A DNA stretch of 64,000 nt from Enoplolaimus lenunculus. Its lineage: Eukaryota > Nematoda > Enoplea > Enoplida > Thoracostomopsidae. This document shows positions 22,001 through 31,920 of this stretch, one piece after another. Under the pieces are notes generated by a model. The model was not told the DNA's origin. It was given only the letters and a program-made list of their open reading frames with translations, and did no database searches. Where the stretch lies: assembly GCA_030248215.1 (NCBI GenBank), contig JASANG010003696.1, positions 186,001-250,000 of the forward strand, given 5' to 3'. Position 1 is the stretch's first letter. Each line of letters starts with the position of its first letter. The position numbers and the translations under genes were made by a program.

Positions 22001-24538
22001 GATTATCGCAAGTTGCAAAAGCCAACGACGCAGTCCCAGCGGTCGTTGAAGCGTATACGCCTTTGACATCTTCCGATCCACTGCCATATCTTAGCGTTTA
22101 TTCGCTGAACTTTCCAATTGAACTAACGCTCAAATCATCGAATCCATTCGGATGTAAGTTTTCGAAACGATGGTTGCAGTCCGGTAGCCAGCAACTTCAA
22201 CCGTTTGTAGTTGTTGGGCCGCTAATTTGCGTTTGGTTTCATTATTCGCTACTCTCACGATGTATTTTGACAGCATATTGTGAACGCCGGTATCGGAAGT
22301 TTCCGGAGTCAACACTGAGAAAACCTCGACTATAACTTTGAGGTAGACGCTGTAAAACTATGGAAATTCCTTTCACTTTAGTGACTGCATGCTAAACACA
22401 AAACGACAAACCAGAGTAGTAACGGTTGCGCTATACTCGCCGCACGCCGCCGGACGCCGCCGCGCGACGTTGCACGCCGCCGGACGCCGCCGGACGCCAA
22501 CGTGCGCCGCTGTACGCCGCCGGACGCCGCCGCGCGACGTTGCACGCCGCCGGACGCCGCCGGACGCCAACGTGCGCCGCTGTACGCCGGGGCGCGGCAC
22601 GCACGCCGGCGTGCGGCGGCGTGCGGCAGCGCGCGTCGGTGTCCGGCTCAGTAAAGTATAGCGCAAGCCTTTATGGGCAATTGAGTTAAACATTGGCTTA
22701 ATGTTAAAGGTAATCTTAAGTTATGCTTCTGTAACCCCAGTCATTATCGAAATAAAATGTTGTAATGCCAAAATAAGTTAGTATTTACTATGTATTTGAG
22801 CATATTTTTCTATTTCTAGGGCCACAAATTGTTATCAGTTGCTATGGGACAGATTTAATTGGTAATGATGTAGTGCGTGGATACGGTGCCGTACGTGTGC
22901 CTATTAGTCCTGGAACGTAAGCTTTCAAAATCATTGATTAGCATACGGTAACCCGTGGTCTTCAAAAATTTTGATATTCCATTAAATAGACCCGTTTGCC
23001 GGCTTCAATAGAGTTTAGTTTGTGATATCTTTGAAGTAAAATATTTTTTCATGGCTGGCTACACCAGGCCCGTAGCCAAGTCATCTTGCTAGGAGGGCTA
23101 AAAAGTTTTCAGAACCGGCATACAAGGGTTTTCGATGACTTAATACGAGCAAGGTTAAAAAAACTTGTAGGGTGGGCCAAAATTCATCCAGGGGAAGTGT
23201 AGCGCCCCCTGGCCGGCCTCTGACTACGAGCTTGGGCTACACTCATACAGAATTGAGTTTTGTACCGCTCCTGAGTAAAAAATCATGACTTTTCGCTCGC
23301 TCAATAACGCCCCGTGTTGAATTTCAGGAAATCTATTCGTGTTCCCATGTTTGTTCCACAATCCTCATCACCGTTTCAACAATTTATGGCTTGGGCCCTT
23401 GGCCGACGGCCTGAGTTTATCGATCCACGTATTGTCGCTCAGGCAGACGGACGAGAAGGTAAACTGTGCAACGTTCAGTTGCAAATATAGTGCATACTGC
23501 ATTTACGTGCCGTTCACAATAATTTTGTCAACGATGTCACAAAATGTTTTATAGCGCTCGACAACACAAAATCTTGGTTCAGAGTGATATGCGAGCTTGA
23601 CTCGTTGCTATATTGAGGCAACTAATAAAAGCTAAACATATCTTTGTATGATTTTTAGTCAGTCGAGGGGGTACAAAAGATTGATTGACACGACCCCCAG
23701 TGTCCCCTATGAGGCCGTTCGAATACCATGAAAATTGTTGATTTGCATTTTGCTTACCGGTTTCGTTACTGATATTAATGGCTGTTACCGTGTTTTCCTA
23801 AATTGTGCACTATTTAGATTAAATTAGGGAACTAAAAACGTTTGATATCCTGTTAGCTTATTCATTTTTGATAACATTTTCTTTTCCACGTTTTGGCTGG
23901 TGTTCAAAATTTTCTGATCACAAATCTCTGCCGACGGCACTCCACCGCAGCTCCTGGCAGGCTCGTCACTGTCGCGGTGACCCTCAGGGTGGCGCTATAC
24001 TATTGATGACGACCGGCGCCATCCGTTACCTGTACAGCGCCGTCCGTCACCTGTACAGCGCCGTCCGTCACCGTACGGCATCGTACGCAAATTACTTGAC
24101 GGACGGTTACGCACGGCGCTGAACGGTTACGGATGGCGACGGACGGCGCCGGACGGTGCTACACGACATGTATAGGACCACCCTATTTCAATAGGATGAC
24201 GTCATTTTTCAGCAACCCGGGTTCGAACCCTAGGCTTTGTGACAGTGACATTCCACGTTGTCGTCAAAGATATGAAACGTCTCGGATTCGACACTCAACA
24301 GCAATCAGTTCGCATGATCAGCGAATATCCGTTGCCGTCGACTGGATTTTCAACCGCAGCTCAACGAAGGGTAACTTTATTAGCCAATCCTATAAGCCTA
24401 TTAAGCCTAAGTTTAAGCTGAAACCTAAGCTAAAAAAGCATAATCTTGAGTCTAAACCTAAACCTTAGCCTATGGTGTAATTCATTGCAGCTGCCTAAAT
24501 ATCGAATACGCTGTTTCCAACCGAAGGCAATTGGTTGA
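19084..24538 (+). CDS. B9D1: B9 domain-containing protein 1 (MKS/transition-zone complex)
   Basis: Exons: 19084-19164, 20401-20469, 21988-22153, 22820-22916, 23328-23458, 24213-24370, then either 24491-24538 (stop; about 249 aa) or a splice to 24655 (separate entry). All sites are GT-AG and phases join cleanly. The translation aligns along the B9 (C2-like) domain of B9D1: [47 protein letters not shown] (Trp codon split by intron 3), [53 protein letters not shown] and [12 protein letters not shown]9D1 works with B9D2, MKS1 and tectonics at the ciliary transition zone, gating entry of membrane proteins. An insertion of about 18 residues ([18 protein letters not shown] region) precedes the NFPIE strand relative to the human protein. 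Each intron carries MITE sequence. Confidence 0.93.
19444..19664. mobile_element. foldback-type MITE in B9D1 intron 1
   Basis: Long inverted arms: acactgtaacaaatgg...gtcaaattgactttctccg on the left and their inverse ending ttgcagtgt on the right, with gagtcaaattcgactc motifs inside. A half copy lies at about 58372-58475. Confidence 0.65.
20101..20263. mobile_element. GGCC-family MITE in B9D1 intron 1
   Basis: tgcccatgtaaagattaagg on the left, the agactaattttttgctt block, a short TTAGGC-type array, and tctataaacattggtc on the right. Confidence 0.7.
20482..20663. mobile_element. GGCC-family MITE immediately behind the B9D1 exon 2 donor
   Basis: It runs from gacccacgtaaacatcaggg to ctgctctatacattggtc. 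The duplication gtgaccac/gtgacccc (20474-20481 and 20664-20671, one mismatch) starts inside the GTAAGT of the 5' splice site at 20470-20475. Confidence 0.75.
21180..21345. mobile_element. hAT-like MITE, CCCGTAGCCAG family, B9D1 intron 2
   Basis: It matches the dispersed family with gaaagttttcaaccttgctt and cctggtagc-like ends, and is flanked by gtaaaatg and gtaaaata (7 of 8). Confidence 0.6.
22424..22669. mobile_element. GC-rich MITE with GCCGCCGGAC-type minisatellite, B9D1 intron 3
   Basis: Left end ggttgcgctatactcgccg, inverse right end agtatagcgcaagcc. The interior is a GC-rich array of cgccgccggacgccgc-like units that contrasts sharply with the AT-rich flanks. Long ORFs in several frames (R, A, T, P rich) are by-products. 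It is related to 26843-27118. Confidence 0.75.
23065..23234. mobile_element. hAT-like MITE, CCCGTAGCCAG family, perfect duplication
   Basis: Termini caggcccgtagccaag and actacgagcttg, flanked by ggctacac on both sides (23057-23064 and 23235-23242). It lies in B9D1 intron 4. The CAG start and 8-bp duplication place the family with hAT elements. Confidence 0.85.
23985..24185. mobile_element. GC-rich MITE with CGTCCGTCACC units, B9D1 intron 5
   Basis: It starts cagggtggcgctatac and ends in the rough inverse gtataggaccacccta. Inside, cgccgtccgtcacctgtaca is repeated and later inverted (gacggacggttacg). The right end lies 27 bp before the exon 6 acceptor. A relative lies at about 26478-26660. Confidence 0.65.
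24371..24490. repeat. remnant of telomere-like MITE sequence in B9D1 intron 6
   Basis: About 10 bp after the donor, agccaatcctataagcc is followed by cctattaagcctaagttt and further CCTAAG variants, resembling a degenerate GGCC-family copy without its right end. Confidence 0.45.
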
Positions 24539-24654
24539 ATGGGATCAGGCTGATGTTCAGTCATACGCTCTCTTCTCAAACTTGGCAGGCAGACCCTGAT
24601 AATAAACATGGGTTAAACCTGTTAATTGCCAGAATTTTTGAGTGCAAATTTCAG

Positions 24655-25605
24655 CAGTCGTCAAGCTCAAAACCTGACTCCACATCACATTTATCATCAA
24701 CCACAGATCCGCACGCTGACGAACAACGTCTGGCGGAAGACGCAAGAACTGAAGCCACTGAAGGCTCTGCTACAGCGGTCCAATCAGCTGTTAGCGAAGT
24801 TCAACAAAAGCTACGATTGGCTGAAACTCAATTCCCAAAATCGGACCAGCCAATGAGAAGCGAGCAATCATCATCACTGGGATCACAACGTCCAATCACA
24901 GCGCAACGACGAAAACCGACAAGTGTCCAAGGTGAAATTACAAATGTCCAAAGCAGAAATATTTCAGACGGGGGTTCGCAACAACCTTCAACATCTGGAG
25001 TACAAAGGTTACCGAAGCTAGAACCAATCGGTGCCAGTAAAAGCACAATTTCAACCACTAGTCAATCAAAATCGCTTAAAGAACCTGACGAATCTGCGTC
25101 AATTGTAACAACAGCAACACAACAACACAGCCAGTTACATACGGAGAGCTCAGAAGCACTGCCACCTTCGAGCACCCTTGAACCAATCGTTGAAAGTCAT
25201 CACGAACACACTTCGGTCAGTAGCCAATCAGAAACCGAACAACCTAGCCGCCAGGCTAGTAGCGAACTAGCGACTAGCGTTCCATCCGAAAAACCACCCG
25301 AAATAAAAAAACGGGCGCGATCCAAGCTCAAAAGTCTTTTTGGTGGCGGAAGCCGGGCGTCGAAAAGTACCGAATCAGAAAGCGACGAAAGTGAAAAATT
25401 ACAGCCTGTGTTTGGCCAGCTAGCGTATTCCGATGAGAATGTGATATCGACAGCGGCGTCAAGAGAAACTAGCCAACTGGAACGCGAGAAAACTGCAACT
25501 TCAGCAAGCCGAAGTAGCCTTTCAGTAACCAATGAAAGCGCGATCCAAAGCCAACAGCGTAGACTTGATACGTTGAGTGAACATAGCGAAATAGAGGATG
25601 CTTAG
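24655..25605 (+). CDS. Disordered C-terminal exon, in phase with B9D1
   Basis: A 316-codon open stretch ends at TAG 25603-25605. It follows a good acceptor (tgcaaatttcag at 24643-24654) and starts in phase 0, exactly the phase in which B9D1 exon 6 ends, so B9D1 could continue through it to a protein of about 550 aa. The sequence is low-complexity (S, T, Q, E rich), with a basic patch KKRARSKLKSLFGGGSRASK about two-thirds along and an acidic end (SEHSEIEDA). The open frame continues upstream to 24535, but only from a TTG, so an independent gene starting there is less likely. Alternatively it is the 3' exon of another gene. It is clearly coding-like; its ownership is inferred. Confidence 0.65.
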   Translation, partial: QSSSSKPDSTSHLSSTTDPHADEQRLAEDARTEATEGSATAVQSAVSEVQQKLRLAETQFPKSDQPMRSEQSSSLGSQRPITAQRRKPTSVQGEITNVQSRNISDGGSQQPSTSGVQRLPKLEPIGASKSTISTTSQSKSLKEPDESASIVTTATQQHSQLHTESSEALPPSSTLEPIVESHHEHTSVSSQSETEQPSRQASSELATSVPSEKPPEIKKRARSKLKSLFGGGSRASKSTESESDESEKLQPVFGQLAYSDENVISTAASRETSQLEREKTATSASRSSLSVTNESAIQSQQRRLDTLSEHSEIEDA

Positions 25606-26210
25606 CTCTCCAGGTTTTCTGATGCCTGTCTCAAATACAAACTGCCAAAATGTAGTCGAGCTGTCCACAAACAAGTGTTTAGACAAAAATTATGCCAAAT
25701 GAACACGCAAGATTATTGTGGAAGTTGTACGAAACAGTGTTTGCTTTTGATATTATACGTCTAGTCAAGTACTTTACTTCTTATAGCGTGTGCCATTGTT
25801 GTGGTTTAGTTTTGAATTGGGACCTGTTAGATCATTTGCCGCTGCGCAGTGTTTGAGTGTTATGCATCATCCACTATCTTGTGCCCGCTGTGGCGAAATT
25901 TGCAACGCCAATTTCCAACGACGATTTTTGAAAATCTCATAGTAATTGCAAATTGGGTTTTTTAACTTTTCCAATTTCCCACTTCCACAAAATGCAAAAC
26001 CCCGAGTGGTTAATTGAGTAATCAATTAAAATCCATTTTTCACTTCTGGGATTTTAAAACAACGCAAATGGGAAATTGAGAAATTCACGTTTTTTAATGT
26101 GTGTCACTAATGAAGTTGATTTTACATACAATTACTGTTTAAAAGAATCAAACTCAAGCGCAATAATGTGCTCAGTATAATAATCACCATTGTTCATTCG
26201 CTTAAAGTTC
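25606..26210 (+). other. probable 3' UTR and intergenic DNA
   Basis: No exon or transposon was recognised. No perfect AATAAA was noticed close to the stop, so the transcript end is undefined. Confidence 0.35.
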
Positions 26211-26387
26211 GGCCCATGTAAAGATCAGGGGCGGAACGTTTTTGTGCGGGGCTGCAATAAGCTTAAGATTTAGCCTGTTTTGTGCTCAGTCGTATGCTTA
26301 GGTATAAAGCTCATTCTTACGCTTAGGCTTACGCTTAGGAATATGGTTATACTAAGTACTGTAACGGCCGTGTTCTATACATTGGTC
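26211..26387. mobile_element. GGCC-family MITE
   Basis: It runs from ggcccatgtaaagatcaggg to gtgttctatacattggtc, with TTACGC/TTAGGC hexamers inside. Confidence 0.75.
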
Positions 26388-26477
26388 GAATTAATCTATA
26401 ATTAATGCTACAGACATTTGAAAATATAGCATTGATACAGAATGCAGTACGTTAGTTGTGGCAATACGCCGCGTATG

Positions 26478-26660
26478 CTATTGGCGCCATACTTTTACAA
26501 AATGTTTAATAACATCCATCGCCGGCCGTACGTCACCGTGCGTCATTGTGCGTCATCGCGCGGTATCGAACACAAATCGGTCGCCTTACGAACCGTTTAA
26601 TGACGAGCGGTGACGTGCGGCGACCGATCGAGATGCATTACAAGTATGCGCCACCCTAAT
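26478..26660. mobile_element. MITE with CGTCACCGTGCG units
   Basis: ttggcgccatacttttacaa on the left and acaagtatgcgccaccct on the right are imperfect inverses around gtacgtcaccgtgcgtcat repeats. It is related to 23985-24185. Confidence 0.5.
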
Positions 26661-26723
26661 GCTTAAATTTATGCACAGTTGAGTGTCAAAATTCTGTTGA
26701 AAACCAGTTCTTTTGATTTGTAG

Positions 26724-26800
26724 GAAGCGTTTACCATCACCGCTCGACGATAACAAACCCGACGCTCGAGTCCGAGCAGCTTCCACATGATATAGTGTGG
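26724..26800 (+). other. exon-like island, frame uncertain
   Basis: A good acceptor (cttttgatttgtag) is followed by sequence that is protein-like in two plus-strand frames: one reads KRLPSPLDDNKPDARVRAAST then stop, the other reads SVYHHRSTITNPTLESEQLP up to a GTACGT donor. No partner exon was found and the minus strand is also open. Confidence 0.2.
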
Positions 26801-26842
26801 TACGTGGGAAAGGTTACACAATTTTAAAAAAGCATAATTTAA

Positions 26843-27118
26843 GGGTTGCGTTATACTCGCCGGACGCCGCCACAAGCCGCGGTGCGCTGCGCAATGAAAT
26901 TTGTTTATTAAAAAATTGTCGCACGACACTAAACAAATTTCGCCAATGCACGGCGGCGTTTGATGGCGTGCGGCGGCGTCTGGCGGCGTGCGGCGGCGTC
27001 TGGCGGCGTGCGGCGGCGTCTGGCGGCGTGCGGCGGCGTCTGGCGGCGTCTGGCGGCGTGCGGCGGCGTCTGGCGGCGTGCGGCGGCGTCCGGTACAGCA
27101 AAAGTATAGCGTAAAAGT
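26843..27118. mobile_element. GC-rich MITE with GGCGGCGTGC minisatellite, abutting the secreted-protein gene
   Basis: Left end gggttgcgttatactcgcc, inverse right end agtatagcgtaaaag. The interior is a tandem array of tggcggcgtgcggcggcgtc. The right end lies within a few bases of the stop codon of the minus-strand gene (27119-27121), so the gene's 3' UTR would be MITE sequence. Confidence 0.75.
26904..26909 (-). terminator. poly(A) signal inside the MITE, for the six-cysteine gene
   Basis: Minus-strand AATAAA about 210 nt downstream of the stop at 27119, within the GC-rich MITE. Confidence 0.35.
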
Positions 27119-28320
27119 TTAACCACAATGTCTTCGAATAGGTTGTAATATTTCTAAATTGCTATTTTCGAACAAATCCCAATCAGCGTCACACTGCAGT
27201 CTCGTGCAATCTTCAAATAAATTAAAGCGAACACAATCACGATCGTATGGCTGCACGTTAAATGTTTTCAGTTGAAATTTTGACAGTTTAACACAGAATT
27301 TGATGCAACGAAACGTGTCTTGTGATGTTGCAGTTGAAGCTGACTTTGAAATTACGCAAAGAAATGCTTAAATATTGAAATAAGAAATAAAAACAGTAAA
27401 CTTAAAATTTTTCCGTTAAAATCTATGTCAACACCACACAGTTTGAGATAAGCGTATTAATAGACCAAAATGTTGACCCATGAAAACATCAGGAGCGCAA
27501 CGTTTTTCTGCTGGAGTGCAATAGAGTAAGCTTATATTTTATACTAATTTTTTGTTTACGCTTAGGCTTAGACTTAGGTATAAGCTCATTTTTACGCTTA
27601 AACTTGGGCTTAGGCTTTATTTTAGTAGTGTTGGTAACAGCTCATTCGAAAGTCCATAGATATAATCTCAGCTTGAAATTTGATCTCAAATGAAATAGAA
27701 AATATTCGTGCAGCAGAGGATTAAACTGAGAAGCGCACAAAGCGACAGAGTGTAAACGGATAGTAAAAATAACGGAAAAGGAAACGGATAAGAATTTCGG
27801 TCCACGTACAGATAAGTGGAGGAACGTTTTTGTGGGACTGCTTAGGCTTAGGCTTAGGTTTAGAAATATGCTCATTCTTAAGCTTAGGTTTATGCTTAGG
27901 CTTATTCTTACGTTTAGGAACATGCTTACAATGCTGTTCTGCCCCTGTTCTTTACATTGGCCAAAGTTTCACAAATGTTTTATTTTTCTGCCAACACAAT
28001 TGAAGCGTACATATATTTACCGGTTTTTCAAAAATATGGAAAGAAAACGGCCTATGCACGAAATGTTTAAGATTACGGATGAATTTTGAATTTTTTTCAT
28101 TTCAAATTATTGTAGCATATCTGTAATTAAAAATTGCGAGTTATATATGTGATGCAAAACTAATTTTGAACGTAAAAACTAAACAGAATTTCCATTATTT
28201 CTACAACAGAAACGGAAACCGACACCGATTTTTACTGGAAACTGAAACGGATATTCGGTTGCGCGCTTTAAAGTGCCAAAACTTACCCAGTACGAGAGCA
28301 ATGGACTTCCATCCCGCCAT
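27119..28320 (-). CDS. Secreted six-cysteine small protein, two exons, 93 aa
   Basis: Exon 1 (28320-28287) starts in a strong Kozak context (gcgATGG) and ends at a consensus GTAAGT in phase 1. Exon 2 (27366-27119) follows a long pyrimidine tract (tttttatttcttatttc...ttaag). Joining them gives a textbook signal peptide: MAGWKSIALVLAFLCVISKS followed by ASTA, with cleavage likely near there. The mature part, about 69 residues, carries six cysteines: FRCIKFC, YDRDC, FEDC, RLQC and RRHC near the C-terminus, which suggests three disulfides. It is acidic in the middle (DADWDLFE). No family is recognised; a toxin-like, antimicrobial or hormone-like role would be a guess. The 920-bp intron holds two GGCC-family MITEs. 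Splice phase, hydrophobic core and cysteine content agree independently. Confidence 0.65.
27475..27640. mobile_element. truncated GGCC-family MITE
   Basis: gacccatgaaaacatcagga then gcttatattttatactaatt and TTAGGC-type hexamers. The right terminus is not recognisable. It lies inside the intron of the six-cysteine gene. Confidence 0.6.
27799..27962. mobile_element. GGCC-family MITE
   Basis: It runs from ggtccacgtacagataagtg to cctgttctttacattggcc; flanks agaatttc and aaagtttc match at 6 of 8. It lies in the intron of the six-cysteine gene. Confidence 0.7.
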
Positions 28321-28710
28321 CGCAAATTGCTGATTAATATTTGATAAGTCTAAACCCTGTGCTCGCTATACTTGCTGTACTGAAACTATAACATCAACCG
28401 TACTAAAATACAAGCTCTGCATAGAAGATTGCCTCCCAAAGCTTAACAAATGGCCCCTCATTTTATTGGAAAATGTAAATAAATACTACGTAAAAGAACC
28501 ACAACGAATATTTTGCGCAAATATTTTGCCAATTTTGAAATTTGGTTCTGAAATAACGCAGATAAAACTCTGAAGTAAAATTAATTAGAAAACGTATTTG
28601 TTTAACATTTCTCTGTAGTTCCTTCGTTTACTTTCTAAACATCTGTGGGAAATCATAAACCCCGTTTGGAATGGTTTAGTACATTGTCAAAATGGCCGTA
28701 TTTATAACCC

Positions 28711-28916
28711 GGCCAATGTATAGAACAGGACAGGGCCGGAACAGTAGTATAAGCATATTTCTAAGCCTAAGTCTCGACATAAGCCTAAACGTATAGATGA
28801 GTCTATTCCTAAGCTTAAGCCTAAGCCTAAGCCTAAGAAAAAAATAGTCTAAAGCTTAAACTGACTCTATTATAACACCTCCGAAAACCGATCCGGCCCT
28901 GTCCTATACATGGGCC
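28711..28916. mobile_element. GGCC-family MITE with perfect duplication
   Basis: It runs from ggccaatgtatagaacagga to cctgtcctatacatgggcc, flanked by tataaccc at 28703-28710 and 28917-28924. This is one of the best-preserved copies. Confidence 0.9.
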
Positions 28917-29003
28917 TATAACCCGGTAAAATAAGTCCCAGGTAGGATAATCTTTCTATTGATATTGACAACTCTATACAAGACGTCCCGTCATAGAATT
29001 TGC

Positions 29004-29190
29004 AAGCCCATGTTACTTTTAGAGGCGTTCAAGTTTGTGGTAAGTCTATTAAAGAGTAGGTTTAGACTGTAGATTACATTTTTTTACTTAGGCTCAGGTT
29101 TAGAAATACGTTTTTGCAACGCATAGGTTGAGGCTTAGGAAAAGAATTACGCTTAATCTACTGTTACACCCCTTAAAGTAAACATTGGCC
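29004..29190. mobile_element. GGCC-family MITE, subfamily B
   Basis: aagcccatgttacttttaga to cccttaaagtaaacattggcc-type ends; duplication gaatttgc/gaatctgc with one mismatch. Confidence 0.75.
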
Positions 29191-29597
29191 GAATCTGCGA
29201 TCAATTACCGTGATTCGATAAGAAATCGTTTCTAAAAATAAAACATTATTTTATAACAGTTTTTCACGATTTAAACAGCATTTTTCAAACCGTTTTTGTG
29301 ACTGATGGGGCAACTGTAAAATGAATAGTTTGTGTAGCAAAATGAAATTACGTGAAATGGTTTTAAATTTCAAAATAATAACAGGTTTGTGTTTTTTGGT
29401 ACAATTTTTAAGGAACAAATTTCAACTTGGGTTTTAGCAAAGAATGAACCAGTGAAATTCACTAGCCAGCGCAGAATAATTATCTGGCATATAATGGTCA
29501 GCCGTATATTTGGCCAACATTCAACATATACGCACTTGCAATCAAATAGTATAAGTGTTGCATTCTGAACACTGTTTCTGCTTTCCCTCCGAACTTG
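29191..29597. other. intergenic DNA, nothing recognised
   Basis: AT-rich, with a 77-codon minus-strand open frame lacking start context, splice sites or domains. Confidence 0.35.
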
Positions 29598-29743
29598 GGG
29601 CAATGTAAAGAATAGGGGCGAAACAGTATTATAAGCATATTCCTAAGCCTAAGCCTAAGCCAAGCAAAAAATCAGTCTATAGCTTAAACTAGCACTTTTC
29701 TAGTCCCACAGAAAATCGTTCCGCCCTGATTTTTACATGGGCC
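29598..29743. mobile_element. GGCC-family MITE
   Basis: ggcaatgtaaagaatagggg to cctgatttttacatgggcc, with a short CCTAAG array. Confidence 0.75.
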
Positions 29744-30127
29744 TTAACGTGGAACTCAACAGTCCAACACACATTGGTTGGGTTTCCGAAACCCTACTTA
29801 AGCTCGTCTTAGTAATTCGATCTAAGTAATTGTTTAACCATTTTGTCTTTTTTAAAAGCGTGCTAAGTAAATACTTAAGTCTCTGACTAAATAGGATATA
29901 TTATATAAATTGTTAACAAAATAACGGAAAATTCAATTGAAACATGCATCTGAATATCTCCTAACTTGGTTTGAGAGCACCATCCAAATTTGGGGGCATA
30001 CGGGCCCCAGTGCCGATTTTCAGGGAGTCTAAAACGCTTAAACCCTCCTATTAATTTTTCTTATCTCACGTATATACTTGTTCTATGCCAAAGATATATA
30101 GCCGATTTTTGCTGTATATAGTTTAGT

Positions 30128-30289
30128 AAGCCTTCGGACAATGGTACAGCCTCACGTTCAGCGGTTCCAGTCTTGACCTATGCCCATAGTTCAGTTTTGC
30201 CGTTTGCACCCCCGTCTGGTATTCGAGCTCTTGTGGCTTTGAAGGAAGCTGCACTGAACAATATTTGGCGAAATATGAAAAATACAAGG
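30128..30289 (+). other. exon-like island, gene unknown
   Basis: One frame stays open and looks protein-like: PSDNGTASRSAVPVLTYAHS, then a run containing PFAPPSGIRALVALKEAALN and NIWRNMKNTR before a gttagc donor. Three candidate acceptors all give the same incoming phase. No partner exons were identified; a hAT element begins 35 bp downstream. Confidence 0.3.
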
Positions 30290-30324
30290 TTAGCTGGTGG
30301 CGAGCTTAAAAATATACACCGAAC

Positions 30325-30708
30325 CAGAGTTTTTTGTACATTTTACGATGCACTTGCACACGTTTGCTTGAAAATGCGCACAGATGTTTGAAAATGCACA
30401 TCGAAATGCACAGTAACTTATGCTGCGAAGCCGAAAATCAGTTATCAGGAAATAAACATGCCAAATAACTAATCAGGAAATAAATATACCAAATAAGTAT
30501 ACAAAAACGTTCCAGCTCACTATCAAGTGTAAAGACTATTGACAATTTTGTCAGTGCCGATGTCTATAATGCCGATTTGCCAATGCGGATTAATCAAAAG
30601 TCGTCATATATAAAAAGCTAAAAAATGCACAAGTGAATTCCTAAATGAGCAGTTCAGTTTGAAAATGCACATATGTTTGCACACGTCGTACATTTGAAAA
30701 ATACCCTG
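30325..30708. mobile_element. hAT-like MITE, TGTACATTT family
   Basis: Termini cagagttttttgtacatttt and tttgaaaaataccctg, with a perfect 8-bp duplication caccgaac (30317-30324 and 30709-30716). The interior repeats gcacacgtttgcttgaaaatg-like units. Confidence 0.85.
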
Positions 30709-31703
30709 CACCGAACCATCAAAAATAAAAAAAACATTAATAACCTAGCTATCAATTTTTCGTCAAATGTTAATTATAAGCAACAGTCAAGTAAGCTTAA
30801 AGAATAGCCTAAACATAAGCCTATACCTATGCCTAAGTCTGACAGTGTTTCGTACGCAATTTCCGCAATATTATACGTACACCAGGTAAGTTTTGAGGGG
30901 ATAGTGTGCCGCACACTGAAGCCACTTCCATGAAAATAGACATCAAAATTATATTAACACGTGGCAAATCCTGTATATATTGATTATCATACGATGTTTT
31001 TATGGCTTTCATCAGTAAATTTATTCATATTTCGCATCCGAACATTTGGTTTTTATATCTGCTGGCGCTTGCATCAATTTTTCTCGGTCATATGCTTATT
31101 TGAGACAAAGTATTTCTGAAATAAAACAAATTAAAACGCCAAGATTTAAGAAAATTACTAAACAAGACGTCACGCATTTTACGTACCGTATTTGAAGCTT
31201 AATAAACGTAATTAACCGATTTGCCAAGTACAAAAATGCAGTATTTGTACACTTTCCTCGGTGATTTTAAGCCTAAGCCAAGAATATAACCTACACATCA
31301 TAGTAAACTTAAACCTAAGCCTAAGCTCAAAGCCTGAAAATTTAAGAAAAAAACTGTTACGACGAAAAGTATGACTTAATTCGCTTACGCAATTTAAATC
31401 AGACCCCGTAATCTTTTGTTGTATTTAGCATATTTCGCACCTGATTAACAGTTGGTGATAGGTCTTGTAAACTTTTCGAACACGGTGAACGCTGAGGCTC
31501 AAAGTTCAGCACATTTTTCGCATATGATTTTCTCTACTTTTGAATACCGATAATGAGTTCAACAATCACAATAGTTCGCAAGTTTGAAAACTTATTACTA
31601 ACTGATGACTGTGAGTATACGCGGCTCGTGTATGTGCAGAGTGTGTAATGTTAAGACATATACATACTCGTGGACATATACCACCAGAGGAAATTAGGAT
31701 ATC
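30709..31703. other. intergenic DNA with repeat fragments
   Basis: Short CCTAAG remnants occur near 30810-30840 and 31270-31335, and 30858-30920 repeats the lead-in of the element at 7420. No gene was seen. Confidence 0.4.
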
Positions 31704-31920
31704 GGCCGCGTGGTGTAATGGGTAGCGCGCTTGACTCGCGAGCGAGAGGTCCGAGGTTCGATTCCCGGCGTGGCCATATCTGTCGGAGAAACTAAGGAAA
31801 AAACCAATTATATTCGCTGTACTTTGGGGAAAGGGGTCGTCCCGACCGCGCAGTTCTGACATGGAGGTCCCACCGAGATAAGCGCTGTAAATGGCAGGCC
31901 CGAGAATATGAGCCCAGATC
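31704..31920 (+). mobile_element. tRNA-derived SINE copy
   Basis: The head (31704-31775) folds as a tRNA with a seven-pair acceptor stem (ggccgcg/cgtggcc), box A tggtgtaatggg and box B ggttcgattcc. The T stem has two mismatches, which argues against a working tRNA. The body (acatggaggtcccaccgaga) matches the copy at 15983. The minus-strand ORF across it is a by-product. Confidence 0.7.

Noticed and set aside
22373-22693. Arg/Pro/Ala-rich ORFs on both strands
   Set aside because: Open frames in nearly all phases result from the GC-rich minisatellite in a MITE. The same applies at 26814-27128.
31704-31775. Functional tRNA gene
   Set aside because: The acceptor stem is perfect, but the T stem has two mismatches and the anticodon stem one, and a SINE body follows that matches another copy.
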